This document shows positions 1-8,213 of a stretch of DNA of 34,247 nucleotides, in pieces (position 1 is the first letter of the stretch; every line of letters starts with the position of its first letter). The stretch covers positions 1-34,247 of the forward strand of contig CAZBGU010000007.1 in the NCBI GenBank assembly GCA_964491805.1, in the 5' to 3' direction. The position numbers were made by a program, and so were the translations under genes. The notes beneath the pieces were generated by a model. The model searched no databases. It saw only the letters and a program-made list of their open reading frames with translations, and was not told where the DNA came from. This DNA is from UBA11704 sp964491805 (GTDB lineage Bacteria > Patescibacteriota > Minisyncoccia > Phycocordibacterales > UBA5272).

Positions 1-37
1 ATCAAAACAACCAGACTTCTTGTCTGGTTGTTTTGAT
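1..37. terminator. Perfect 16-bp hairpin, terminator-like
   Basis: Positions 1-16 pair perfectly with 22-37 around a TTCTT loop; the arms are A-rich on one side and T-rich on the other, so it could end transcription in either direction. It also stands directly in front of the structured repeat at 42-152, as equivalent hairpins stand in front of the other two copies, so it may be part of that element rather than a free-standing terminator. Confidence 0.6.
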
Positions 38-41
38 TTCA

Positions 42-152
42 GTGGGCACGTACAGAAAGCCAACTGCTTAGCTTTCGGGAGAATCGAATACGGGTCGGAA
101 AATCATCTGCGACGCAGGAGCTGATTTTGTGACCGATTCTCCTAGGGTCCAC
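42..152. repeat. Structured repeat element, copy 1
   Basis: This is the first of three related elements in the window. Visible helices, outside in: GTGGGC (42-47) with GTCCAC (147-152); side hairpin GAAAGC/GCTTTC (55-60, 71-76) directly after the conserved GTACAG (50-55); GGAGAATC (78-85) with GATTCTCC (135-142); conserved bulge GAATACG (86-92); GGTC/GACC (93-96, 131-134); and AAAATCA/TGATTTT (99-105, 122-128). The 3' end (CGATTCTCC, then AGGGTCC) resembles the T-loop, T-stem and acceptor end of a tRNA. No convincing protein is encoded. Its function is unknown; it could be a structured RNA, a folded single-strand recombination site, or the scar of an integrated element. Confidence 0.6.
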
Positions 153-322
153 AGATACAAAAATATCCCCAGCTTCAACTGAGGGACATTTTTGTATCTG
201 CTGGAAACGTACAGAAAATGACCTGCGTCACTTTTCGGGAAATTCGAATACGGGGTTGAGAAACTATCTCTGACAAGCACAATGAAGATGTAGTTTCGTG
301 ACAGGACTCTCTCCAACTCCAA
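152..322. repeat. Structured repeat element, copy 2 (in tandem with copy 1)
   Basis: It opens with a 13-bp perfect hairpin (152-164 with 188-200), then has the same order as copy 1: ACGTACAG (207-214), a side hairpin (GAAAA/TTTTC, 214-218 with 232-236), CGGGA, the conserved GAATACGGGG (246-255), helix GAAACTA/TAGTTTC (260-266, 291-297) and GTGAC (298-302). The outer helices pair less well than in copies 1 and 3, so this copy may be decaying. It ends about 25 bp before the -35 region of the next gene. Confidence 0.55.
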
Positions 323-345
323 GAATTTTACCAATTACCCAGTAA

Positions 346-381
346 TTGACCCGCAAGACTCTAAAACCCATATGTTACACT
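346..381 (+). promoter_or_regulatory. Promoter with extended -10, leaderless start
   Basis: An extended -10 (TG-T-TACACT, 373-381) lies only 6 nt before the ATG at 388, so the transcript would start at or next to the start codon. TTGACC at 346-351 resembles a -35 box, but its spacing (24 nt) is too long to be used with this hexamer; TATGTT at 371-376 is an alternative -10 at 19 nt. Confidence 0.45.
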
Positions 382-387
382 GTGGTA

Positions 388-1122
388 ATGGATGAGAAAA
401 AGATGAAAGGTATACCAAGTGTACAAGGAGGAGACAAGCTTTCTCCTTTTCCGAGTTACTCAAACATGTCACCGATGAGACGTGCATGGATGAGAAATAC
501 ACCGATACACGAAATCGCGAATCAAGGATTTTTGACTAGACAGTATGAATATGGATGTAATGATACGACTCGATATCCTAAGCTATCAGAAACCGAAGGC
601 TTAATACATTACGCAAAAGACATACGGGGATTTTGGTCTGATTTTGAATCTAAAATGAAAGGACATCTTAGATTGCCAGTTTTTGACGTTCATATCGGTT
701 CTCTTACAAACGGAAAACCTGGTGTCATTGCTGTTGTTCAAAAAGTACAAGAATTTGAACCGAGCAATGAGTATGATAAACAAGAGAAAGTACAAAAATG
801 TGAACGCATGTGGAATGCGCTTATTGAGTATCTTGAAGCGGGGAACTTTTATGAAAATAGAATCTGGTGGGATAACAAAGAGCAGCAGTTTGTTTATGGA
901 ACACAAGAGCAGGAAACTAAAAATGATCAGAGTCCTGAGTGGTATCTCGTTGATATTGATTTGATAACAAGTACAAAAGAAGAAGACAAAAATGTTACCG
1001 GTGGAAACACCTTGAGATCCAAATACATCCTTTCACTAGACTGCTTCTTCTCTTCTAAATTAATCAGTGAAGATTTTTATCATACAGCGAAGCAAAGAAT
1101 TGAAAAAGTTTTTACATACTAA
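388..1122 (+). CDS. Hypothetical protein, 244 aa
   Basis: I do not recognise this family. The frame opens at a TTG at 346, but ATG 388 is the better start because an extended -10 lies just upstream. The product is polar, with Trp/Tyr-rich stretches (around GFWSDFESKMKGH and WNALIEYLEAGNFYENRIWW), no signal peptide and no membrane segment, so it is probably cytoplasmic. The C-terminal part (SKYILSLDCFFSSKLISEDFYHTA) looks like a regular alpha/beta domain. Composition matches its neighbours. It lies between the structured repeats and the flavinylation genes, with 50 bp before the latter, and nothing in the context suggests a role. Confidence 0.6.
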   Translation: MDEKKMKGIPSVQGGDKLSPFPSYSNMSPMRRAWMRNTPIHEIANQGFLTRQYEYGCNDTTRYPKLSETEGLIHYAKDIRGFWSDFESKMKGHLRLPVFDVHIGSLTNGKPGVIAVVQKVQEFEPSNEYDKQEKVQKCERMWNALIEYLEAGNFYENRIWWDNKEQQFVYGTQEQETKNDQSPEWYLVDIDLITSTKEEDKNVTGGNTLRSKYILSLDCFFSSKLISEDFYHTAKQRIEKVFTY

Positions 1123-1172
1123 TTCAATCATCCCCTTCTCCTTCTTTCTCTTTCAGTGTAAACTTTTATCAT

Positions 1173-1603
1173 ATGTCAAAAGAACAAAAATTTTTATTAC
1201 TCGCCGTCTTGATTGTTGCTGGTGTCGGTGTTACGTACTATGTAACACAGAATAATAGCGGATCAACAACAAATCAGCCAACAGTCACATCATCGCAAGC
1301 AACAAAAAATCATACCAAGCAGACGTTCCATACAAAGTACCAAACGACAAGACTGAAACAATTCATGTAGGCATTACGCTTACCGATGGCATCATCAGCG
1401 ATATCACTTTCACAACCAATACACCAGACAACCCCGCGTCAAAGGAAAACATAGACGCATTCACAGCGGCATTCCAAAATGGCGCAGCTCTCAAAGGCAA
1501 AAAACTATCTGAAGTTTCGGTGGTACGCGTTGGAGGAGCATCACTCACTTCAAAGGCATTTATGGATGCTGTAACGAAAATCAGCACACAAGCAAATGGC
1601 TAA
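1173..1603 (+). pseudogene. Membrane-anchored FMN-binding domain protein, split by a -1 frameshift
   Basis: The first frame (from ATG 1173) gives a short N-terminus, one membrane helix (LLLAVLIVAGVGVTYYV) and a Ser/Thr linker, then stops at 1368-1370. The frame one base back continues from the A-run at 1304-1309 to TAA 1601-1603 and encodes an FMN_bind-like domain (DVPYKVPNDKTETIHVGITLTDG... ending GGASLTSKAFMDAVTKI). GGASLT fits the motif in which ApbE attaches FMN to a Thr. A slip at A-AAA-AAT (1304-1310) would join both parts into an anchored flavoprotein of about 143 aa. The stop overlaps the ATG of the ApbE gene, which supports functional pairing. This may be a real mutation, programmed -1 frameshifting or a homopolymer sequencing error; the sequence alone cannot decide. 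Confidence 0.7.
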
Positions 1604-2492
1604 CAGCATCCTCGTTCTTGATGGCTATAAAGGGCTCGGCACATTCTTTTGGGTCGAGCTCTTTTTGCTTGAAGACGAAGAACTACACAACAGAACATTA
1701 ATTCAATCATTCTTAGAAGAAACAATATCTTCTTTTAACGATAGATACTCACGGTTCAGATATGAGTCGTTGTTATCAGAGCTCAACAGAAACAAGATTG
1801 TTGCGTATGATTATCACCTAGCAACGATGCTTAAAAGAGCGCTTGAAGCCTCTCAGGTCACTAATAATGCGTTTACTCTCTTTATAAAAGAAGCACTAGA
1901 AGAAAAAGGGTACGGGAAGCAAAGTAACATCAAAATAGATTTAAAACAAAGAGAATTAAGCTTTGTTACCATCAACGAGGAGACAATATCTCTTCATGGG
2001 AACATTGGTATTGACCTCGGAGGCATTGGCAAAGGGTACCTTATTGACCTCCTTGCAACATCATTACAAGAAAAGTTTGATCTTCATTTTTTTGTAATTA
2101 ATGGTGGTGGCGACATCTATGCAACAAGCAACCACGGTTCCCCAGTTACACTCTATCTGGAACACCCAATTAACGAAGGTGAGTACATCGGATCAATACA
2201 AATCAAAAATATGGCCTTCTGTTCATCATCGTCATTCAAGCGAAGATGGCAAAAGAACGGAAAGGAAGTGAACCATTTTATTGCAGACAAAGAAGTCTGG
2301 GCAGCGTCTTATGTGCTAGCTGACACAGCAACCATAGCGGATATATACGCAACCGTCTATTGTATTGAATCAGATAACGAAGAAAGATTGATGCGGTTAA
2401 GCAGACGTACTACTACTGAGTACACAGTGATCACGAGAGAGGGTAAGATACTGCAGAGTGATCACTTTAGAAAAATAATACGAAATCTATAG
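1596..2492 (+). CDS. apbE: ApbE-family FAD:protein FMN transferase
   Basis: The family moves FMN from FAD to a Thr or Ser of a partner protein using divalent metal. Family signatures are visible: an N-terminal segment with a spaced arginine-rich FNDRYSRFR region, GIDLGGIGKGYLID (about residues 136-150, the FAD-contacting loop) and NGGGDIYA (about 168-175). The usual HIIDP segment is divergent (VNHFIADKEVW, about 225). At 298 aa it is of normal length for a form without a lipoprotein signal; I see no signal peptide, so the enzyme may act in the cytoplasm or be exported some other way. The start overlaps the stop of the FMN-binding gene by 8 bp, so translation is probably coupled and that protein is the likely substrate. 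Confidence 0.85.
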   Translation: MANSILVLDGYKGLGTFFWVELFLLEDEELHNRTLIQSFLEETISSFNDRYSRFRYESLLSELNRNKIVAYDYHLATMLKRALEASQVTNNAFTLFIKEALEEKGYGKQSNIKIDLKQRELSFVTINEETISLHGNIGIDLGGIGKGYLIDLLATSLQEKFDLHFFVINGGGDIYATSNHGSPVTLYLEHPINEGEYIGSIQIKNMAFCSSSSFKRRWQKNGKEVNHFIADKEVWAASYVLADTATIADIYATVYCIESDNEERLMRLSRRTTTEYTVITREGKILQSDHFRKIIRNL

Positions 2493-2745
2493 AAGCAGCC
2501 TAACAACTGTGATTAACAAAATATCAATATACACACTTACAACTACATGAATAGTCACCCTCTTACAGTGAAGGAAACTACCTGTATATCAAATCTCCAT
2601 AAGAGTGGAGGTACTGTTTGCAAGTCACAAAAGAGCCTTTAAAATAGATATTTTTATTACCTACGAACACTTTTCCACAGAATTCCAAAATTATACGAGT
2701 TATACCTTTATAGCATTGGATATAAACGCTATACTTACTCACGTA
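2493..2745 (+). promoter_or_regulatory. 253-bp intergenic region with promoter of the glycan operon
   Basis: No gene is supported here, although the downstream frame is open back to 2605. A -10-like TATACT at 2730-2735 lies 10 bp before the ATG at 2746, so the glycosyltransferase mRNA would be nearly leaderless. No good -35 box is seen. No clear terminator follows apbE. Confidence 0.4.
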
Positions 2746-4005
2746 ATGTCCGCCAAAAAAGTTCTTATGTTCGGCTGGGAATACCCTCCTCACCATGTCG
2801 GTGGACTAGGTGTTGCCTGTAAAGGCATGGCACATGCACTTATTGATAATGATGTTCATGTTTGTTTTGTGTTGCCAAAAAAATTCAACATCACAGAACA
2901 TAAGGTCACTCTCAAGTTTGCCGACGAAAAAGTCACAACAAGTCCTACTAACCCAATAATCATCCCACATCTAGAGATTCTTGCTCGCGAACTCCAAAAT
3001 CCATATATCACTTCTATTGAATACGAAAAGAAACTACGAATTTTTATTAAAGCGGGTGGTAAAATCGTACCACGAACCCTTGTTGAGCAAATTGACCACT
3101 ATGCAACTCTTGTACGATCTTTCTCAAAAGAAGAGCTTGCGGAATTTGATGTAATCCATGCTCATGATTGGTTATGTTACCCTGCTGGAATTGCTGCAAA
3201 AGAAATTACTGGAAAACCTCTCGTAATTCATGTTCATGCCACAGAATTCGATAGATGTGGCGGCAACAGTGTCAACCAACAAGTGTATGACCGAGAACGA
3301 CACGGTATGCAAATCGCTGACCATATTATAGCCGTAAGTGAATTTACTAAAAAAATTATTATCGAAAAATATGGCATACCACCAAACAAAGTAACGGTTG
3401 TCCACAACGGCAATACACCCCCTATTACAAACCGTAGTTACAAATACCTTCCACTTGAGTCACTCAAAAAGGAAGGTAAAAAAATCGTTCTCTACGCAGG
3501 TCGTATCACTCTTCAAAAAGGTGTCGACTACTTTATACAAGCAGCAAAGAGGGTCCTCGAACAAGAAAGTAATGTGTTCTTTATCGTCGCAGGAACCGGA
3601 GATATGGAACAACAAATGAAAAAACTTGTTGGTGACCTCGGTATGAGTGATAAGTTTTTGTTCACTGGATTTTATACTCTAGAAGACTCCCCTGACCTAT
3701 TCGCTCTTGCTGATGTTATGGTCATACCTTCAGTTTCAGAGCCGTTTGGTATTATCCCACTTGAATCTTTAAGTTATGGCACCCCGCTTATTCTCTCAAA
3801 ACAGTCCGGGGCAGCAGAGGTCATCAGCCACGCACTCAAGATAGATTTCTGGGATACTGACAAAATTGCAAATTTTATTATAGCTGTCATTCGTAACCCC
3901 TCGCTGACAAGCACCCTCAAAGAAGAAGGCCTCCGGCAAGTGAGCGGAATCACCTGGGACAAAGCCGCGAAGAAAATGAAAGCTCTTTATCAAACAGTAT
4001 CTTAA
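2746..4005 (+). CDS. Glycogen/starch-synthase-like glycosyltransferase (GT4/GT5)
   Basis: Start ATG 2746 is preferred to the upstream ATG at 2605 because the conserved fold begins right after it (KVLMFGWEYPPHHVGGLG, the sugar-nucleotide loop of GT-B enzymes) and a -10 box lies just upstream. The 419-aa product has the catalytic HAHDW, the acceptor-side HVHATEFDR, the VHNG hinge, GRITLQKG (donor-binding lysine region) and an E-x7-E motif (EPFGIIPLE, about residues 331-339). Such enzymes transfer glucose from ADP- or UDP-glucose to a growing alpha-glucan. The next three genes act on alpha-glucans, so glycogen-like polymer synthesis is the likely role. Other GT4 activities, such as trehalose or sucrose synthesis, cannot be excluded. 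Confidence 0.8.
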   Translation: MSAKKVLMFGWEYPPHHVGGLGVACKGMAHALIDNDVHVCFVLPKKFNITEHKVTLKFADEKVTTSPTNPIIIPHLEILARELQNPYITSIEYEKKLRIFIKAGGKIVPRTLVEQIDHYATLVRSFSKEELAEFDVIHAHDWLCYPAGIAAKEITGKPLVIHVHATEFDRCGGNSVNQQVYDRERHGMQIADHIIAVSEFTKKIIIEKYGIPPNKVTVVHNGNTPPITNRSYKYLPLESLKKEGKKIVLYAGRITLQKGVDYFIQAAKRVLEQESNVFFIVAGTGDMEQQMKKLVGDLGMSDKFLFTGFYTLEDSPDLFALADVMVIPSVSEPFGIIPLESLSYGTPLILSKQSGAAEVISHALKIDFWDTDKIANFIIAVIRNPSLTSTLKEEGLRQVSGITWDKAAKKMKALYQTVS

Positions 4006-4020
4006 CATAACCAAAACACC

Positions 4021-5217
4021 ATGCCATCAATCGCACTCTATCTAAAAACACATCAGCCGTTCCGCATTAAACATTACCGTGCTTTTGATGTCGGATATGA
4101 TCACGAATATTTCAATGATAACGGGGAAGGTAATACAAACAATGTAAAGATACTCAAAAAAATTTGCGAAAAATCATACAAACCAACCAACAAAATCCTT
4201 CTTGACCTTCTCAAAAAAAACCCTGAATTTACATTCAGTATTTCACTCTCTGGTACACTTCTTGAACAGCTCGAAAAATATGCACCAGCGACACTCGAGA
4301 GTTTTAAAAAACTTGTCGATACTGGCCGTGTTGAGGTTCTCGGAGAGACTTACTATCACTCACTTGCTTTTTACTATTCATTGTCAGAATTTGAGGCACA
4401 AGTGAAGATGCAGAACAAAATTCTTAAACGTATTTTTGGCGTAACACCAAAAGTATTTTCTAATACAGAACTTGCATACCGCAATGATCTCGCTAAATGG
4501 GCAGAAGATAACAACTATAAAGGTATAATTGCCGAGGGCTGGGACCCTATCCTTGGGTGGAGATCATCAAACTTCGTCTACCAGCCAACAGGAACCAAAA
4601 AAATTAAACTTCTCCTCAAGAATTATCGAATGTCGGATGATATTGCTTTTCGCTTCAGTAACAAAGCATGGTCCGAGTGGCCTCTGACAGCAGACAAATT
4701 TGCACAGTGGGTCAATGCTGTGAATGGTAATGGAGAAACTATTAACCTCTTTATGGACTATGAGACATTTGGAGAGCATCAATGGGAAAGTACAGGGATC
4801 TTTGATTTTTTAAAGCATATGCCGAAAGAAATCCTCAAAAACAAAGATAATGGTTTCAAAACCCTCTCCGAAACATGTAAAGCCTACGACGCAAAAGACA
4901 CCGTCGATATGCCACATATTGTCACTTGGGCTGATACTGAGCGTGATCTCTCTGCATGGACAGGTAACAGCATGCAACAATCTTCCCTTTCTGAGCTCTA
5001 TCGTATCGAAGAGAAAGTACTTGCCACAAAAGACGCCAAACTCATCGACGACTGGAGAAAGCTGCAGACCTCCGATCACGTATACTACATGTGCACAAAA
5101 TGGTTTGAAGATGGTGACGTTCACAAATATTTCTCACCATATGAGTCTCCGTACGAGGCCTTCATTGCTTTCACTAACGCACTTACTGACCTAAAGTTGC
5201 GTGCAAAGATAACATAA
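4021..5217 (+). CDS. Glycoside hydrolase family 57 (alpha-amylase/glucanotransferase type)
   Basis: The five GH57 regions can be followed: KTHQPFR near the N-terminus (region 1), GETYYHS (about residues 104-110, region 2), the nucleophile motif NTELAYRND (Glu near 150, region 3), the acid/base motif MDYETFGEHQW (Asp near 246, region 4) and an aromatic C-terminal helical part. At 398 aa it is close to the compact alpha-amylase or 4-alpha-glucanotransferase forms and shorter than typical branching enzymes. No signal peptide, so it works on internal glucan. It follows the glycosyltransferase by 15 bp without a Shine-Dalgarno sequence. Whether it hydrolyses, transfers or branches cannot be read from the sequence. 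Confidence 0.85.
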   Translation: MPSIALYLKTHQPFRIKHYRAFDVGYDHEYFNDNGEGNTNNVKILKKICEKSYKPTNKILLDLLKKNPEFTFSISLSGTLLEQLEKYAPATLESFKKLVDTGRVEVLGETYYHSLAFYYSLSEFEAQVKMQNKILKRIFGVTPKVFSNTELAYRNDLAKWAEDNNYKGIIAEGWDPILGWRSSNFVYQPTGTKKIKLLLKNYRMSDDIAFRFSNKAWSEWPLTADKFAQWVNAVNGNGETINLFMDYETFGEHQWESTGIFDFLKHMPKEILKNKDNGFKTLSETCKAYDAKDTVDMPHIVTWADTERDLSAWTGNSMQQSSLSELYRIEEKVLATKDAKLIDDWRKLQTSDHVYYMCTKWFEDGDVHKYFSPYESPYEAFIAFTNALTDLKLRAKIT

Positions 5218-5228
5218 ATCCAAAAAAA

Positions 5229-7205
5229 ATGGCAAAATCACTCATATTAGCAAATGGAAATATCTTCATAGGGCTTAATGATAGAGGGTTCATTACAGAC
5301 TTTTTCTACCCATATGTTGGCGTGGAAAATCATGTTCGAGGAGAACCACATCGTATAGGTGTATGGCAACAAGGCCGCATTTCTTGGTTAGATAGTAATG
5401 AATGGAATATTGAGATCGACATGGAAGAGGACACATTCACCGGAAAGATGAAGTGCTTCAACAAACACACCAACCTTGAACTTATCTTTACAGACGTTGT
5501 CTATAACGAAAAGAATATTTTCTTAAGAGAGGTTGAAGTCATAAATCACGGAGAACACACCGAGGAGATCAAGATATTTTTTCATCAGGTTTTTTCCATC
5601 TACGGTACATCTCAAGAAGACACAGCGTATTACGACCCCGTTAAAAATGCAATCATACAATACGAAGGCAGACGAGTGTTCCTTATCTATTGCGAGGCAA
5701 GTGATATTCCATTTAATGACTATTCTGTTGGACTTCATGGAATCGAAGGTAAAGAAGGGACCTGGAAAGATGCTGAGGACGGAGTGCTATCAAAAAACCC
5801 AATAGAACATGGGCATGTTGATTCGACAATCTCACTTTCGTTCACAATCCACAAAAATGAAATGAGGAAGCTCTACTATTGGATTACTGTTGGGGAGACA
5901 AAAGCCGAAGTATATGAACTGCACGACTATATAAAATATCGAACCCCTGGCCCAATAATTGAAAGCACAGAAAAATTTTGGAAAGCATGGCTTACAAGAC
6001 AGGATTATCTAGACTGCAACGTTCCAGAAAAACGACAACTCGACCTTTTTAAGAAATCACTCTTTTATATTAGAGGCAACATCGATAATCGCGGAGCGAT
6101 TCTTGCGTCTGGTGACTCAGATATGCTTCAACACGGCAGAGACACCTATAGCTATATGTGGCCACGTGATGGTGCAATGACAGTCATGGCACTGCTTATG
6201 GTAGGAGAATATAATATATCGAAACACTTCTTCAAATTCTGTAATGATGTCGTCGAACCAGATGGATATCTCATGCATAAATATCGATCTGACAGATCGC
6301 TTGGTAGTTCGTGGCACCCATTCGTCAAAGATGGCCAACCAATATTACCAATTCAAGAAGACGAGACAGCTCTCGTACTTGTTGCTCTCTGGGAATACTA
6401 TCAGAAGACAAAAGATATTGAATTTATCGAGGGACATTACAATGCTGTGATAAAGAGGATGGCGACTTTTCTTACTGAATTCACTGATCAGCACACAGGA
6501 CTTCCTCTTCCTAGCTATGACCTGTGGGAAGAAAAGCATGGTGTTTCGACTTTTACAGCTGCGACTGTCTATGCTGGACTAATAGCAGGAAGTAAGTTTG
6601 CGAAACTTTTTGAAAAAGAAAACGACGAAAGACTTTTCCGTGAGACAGCGGAACGCATGAGAGATGCAATTGTGACACACCTATATGATAAGGATCTTAA
6701 GATGTTCGTAAAACTTCTTAACACAAAAAACGGCACGTCAGTCTACGATAAAACAATAGATATGTCGAGTATTCATGCTATTTATACATATGGAGTACTT
6801 GATGTCAACGATCCTATTGTCACTGAATCTATTAAAACAGTCGAGGAAAAACTACGAATTCACGCTGGTATTGATGGTGTGCCTCGCTATGAGGGTGATC
6901 GTTACTACCTTCAAGTAGAAGGCACACCTAACCCATGGTATATAACTACATTATGGCTTGCACAATACTATGCTCAGATTGCAAAAAAAGAAGAAGATCT
7001 TGCGATTGTATTACATTGGCTTAACTGGACAGTTACTCACTCACCTCTTTCTGGGGTACTTTCGGAACAACTTCATCCATTCACAGGAGAGCAACTATCC
7101 GCAACACCACTTACATGGAGTCATGCAGAATATGTCCGCACGGTTATCTACTATCATGATGCGCTCGTCCGACTCGGAGTAGCTAAACCACTACCAGTAA
7201 AATAA
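5229..7205 (+). CDS. Glycoside hydrolase family 15 glucoamylase-like protein
   Basis: A 658-aa two-part enzyme: an N-terminal beta-sandwich (about 1-260, with LANGNIFIGLNDRGFITDFFYP, the usual opening of this family) and an alpha6/alpha6 barrel with GH15 landmarks: SYMWPRDGAMTVMAL, YLMHKYRSDRSLGSSWHP, the catalytic Glu motif IQEDETALVLVALWEYY, LPSYDLWEE and, near the C-terminus, TWSHAEYVRTV with the second catalytic region. The family releases glucose from alpha-1,4- and alpha-1,6-linked glucans; some members split trehalose. No signal peptide. It sits 11 bp after the GH57 gene and 8 bp before a sugar kinase, which fits internal polymer mobilisation. Confidence 0.87.
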   Translation: MAKSLILANGNIFIGLNDRGFITDFFYPYVGVENHVRGEPHRIGVWQQGRISWLDSNEWNIEIDMEEDTFTGKMKCFNKHTNLELIFTDVVYNEKNIFLREVEVINHGEHTEEIKIFFHQVFSIYGTSQEDTAYYDPVKNAIIQYEGRRVFLIYCEASDIPFNDYSVGLHGIEGKEGTWKDAEDGVLSKNPIEHGHVDSTISLSFTIHKNEMRKLYYWITVGETKAEVYELHDYIKYRTPGPIIESTEKFWKAWLTRQDYLDCNVPEKRQLDLFKKSLFYIRGNIDNRGAILASGDSDMLQHGRDTYSYMWPRDGAMTVMALLMVGEYNISKHFFKFCNDVVEPDGYLMHKYRSDRSLGSSWHPFVKDGQPILPIQEDETALVLVALWEYYQKTKDIEFIEGHYNAVIKRMATFLTEFTDQHTGLPLPSYDLWEEKHGVSTFTAATVYAGLIAGSKFAKLFEKENDERLFRETAERMRDAIVTHLYDKDLKMFVKLLNTKNGTSVYDKTIDMSSIHAIYTYGVLDVNDPIVTESIKTVEEKLRIHAGIDGVPRYEGDRYYLQVEGTPNPWYITTLWLAQYYAQIAKKEEDLAIVLHWLNWTVTHSPLSGVLSEQLHPFTGEQLSATPLTWSHAEYVRTVIYYHDALVRLGVAKPLPVK

Positions 7206-7213
7206 ACAAAATC

Positions 7214-8014
7214 ATGTATATACTAATTGATATCGGTGGAACAAAGACACGGGTCACTATAACTGAACACAGAGAAGCTTTCCTTGATCCAGTTGTTTTT
7301 CATACTCCTCAAGATTTTGAAGAATGGATGAAAGAACTTATTGAAGCAGCAAAAACACTTACCCAGGGAAGAAAAGTAGATGGCATTGTTTCTGGCGTAC
7401 CAGGAATGCTAACTGAAAACGGAGCAATAAGAATCACACCGAACCTTCCAGAATGGCACGGGATGCCAATTAAGGAGCGACTCGAAAAGCATTTTGGATG
7501 TACTGCTATTCTACACAACGACACAGCACTTGTTGGATTAGGCGAAGCGATGTATGGAGCAGGAAAAGGTTACCCAATTGTTGCGTACCTCACGATTAGT
7601 ACCGGAGTGAACGGTGTCAGAATTGTTGATGGTGCAATCGACCGTAGCACCTATGGATTTGAAATTGGACACACAATCATCGACGACCACCACGACGTCG
7701 AAAGTATTATTGGCGGTGGAGCTATGGAACGAAAATTCGGTAAACCATCCCATGAGGTTCATGATGTCGCGTTATGGGAGAAAGTAAATCATTACGCAGG
7801 CATCTTTGGTGCAAATACAACAATGTACTGGTCTCCTTCTGTTATCGTCTATGGGGGACCTGTCATGAATGACCTTCACATAGAAACAATAGAACGAGAA
7901 GCAAAACCATTTTTAACCATGTATCCAAAAACCCCAATTTTTGTCCGTGGAACACTCAAGGACTTCGGTGGACTCTATGGAGCCCTTGCAATAACGAAGA
8001 CAATGAATGACTAG
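7214..8014 (+). CDS. ROK-family sugar kinase (probable glucokinase)
   Basis: The phosphate loop LIDIGGTKTRV opens the protein; the sugar-binding region HNDTALVGLGEAMYGAG and the TISTGVNG loop follow, then GFEIGHT, the ROK signature. The family phosphorylates glucose or related hexoses with ATP; as the last gene after a glucoamylase it would turn released glucose into glucose 6-phosphate. Odd point: the Cys-rich zinc motif that normally follows GEIGH in bacterial ROK kinases is absent; the segment here is IIDDHHDVESIIGGGAMERK. At 266 aa it is also shorter than the usual 290-320. Substrate choice is inferred from context. Confidence 0.83.
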   Translation: MYILIDIGGTKTRVTITEHREAFLDPVVFHTPQDFEEWMKELIEAAKTLTQGRKVDGIVSGVPGMLTENGAIRITPNLPEWHGMPIKERLEKHFGCTAILHNDTALVGLGEAMYGAGKGYPIVAYLTISTGVNGVRIVDGAIDRSTYGFEIGHTIIDDHHDVESIIGGGAMERKFGKPSHEVHDVALWEKVNHYAGIFGANTTMYWSPSVIVYGGPVMNDLHIETIEREAKPFLTMYPKTPIFVRGTLKDFGGLYGALAITKTMND

Positions 8015-8155
8015 CCAACAGAATCACCAACCCCTTAAACATGTACCCCATAAAACGCGAAGCCTTTGGTTCCGTATTTTGTACTATATGGGTATCAATT
8101 ACTAGTTCGACGGTTAGAAAAACTATTTATTTACAACATTTTTACGGAAACGCTA

Positions 8156-8183
8156 TTGACTTTTTTATTGCAAGTGTTATAAT
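8156..8183 (+). promoter_or_regulatory. Strong sigma-70-type promoter
   Basis: TTGACT (8156-8161), 16-bp spacer, perfect TATAAT (8178-8183) preceded by TG at 8175-8176, making it also an extended -10. This is the most canonical promoter in the window and serves the small gene at 8214. Confidence 0.85.
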
Positions 8184-8213
8184 AGAACCTGAACCTTTAC
8201 CACAGGAGAGTTC

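Noticed and set aside
68..334. 88-codon open frame on the minus strand across structured copies 1 and 2
   Set aside because: It runs through palindromic structured repeats, and its product lacks protein-like pattern; the structure explains the sequence better.
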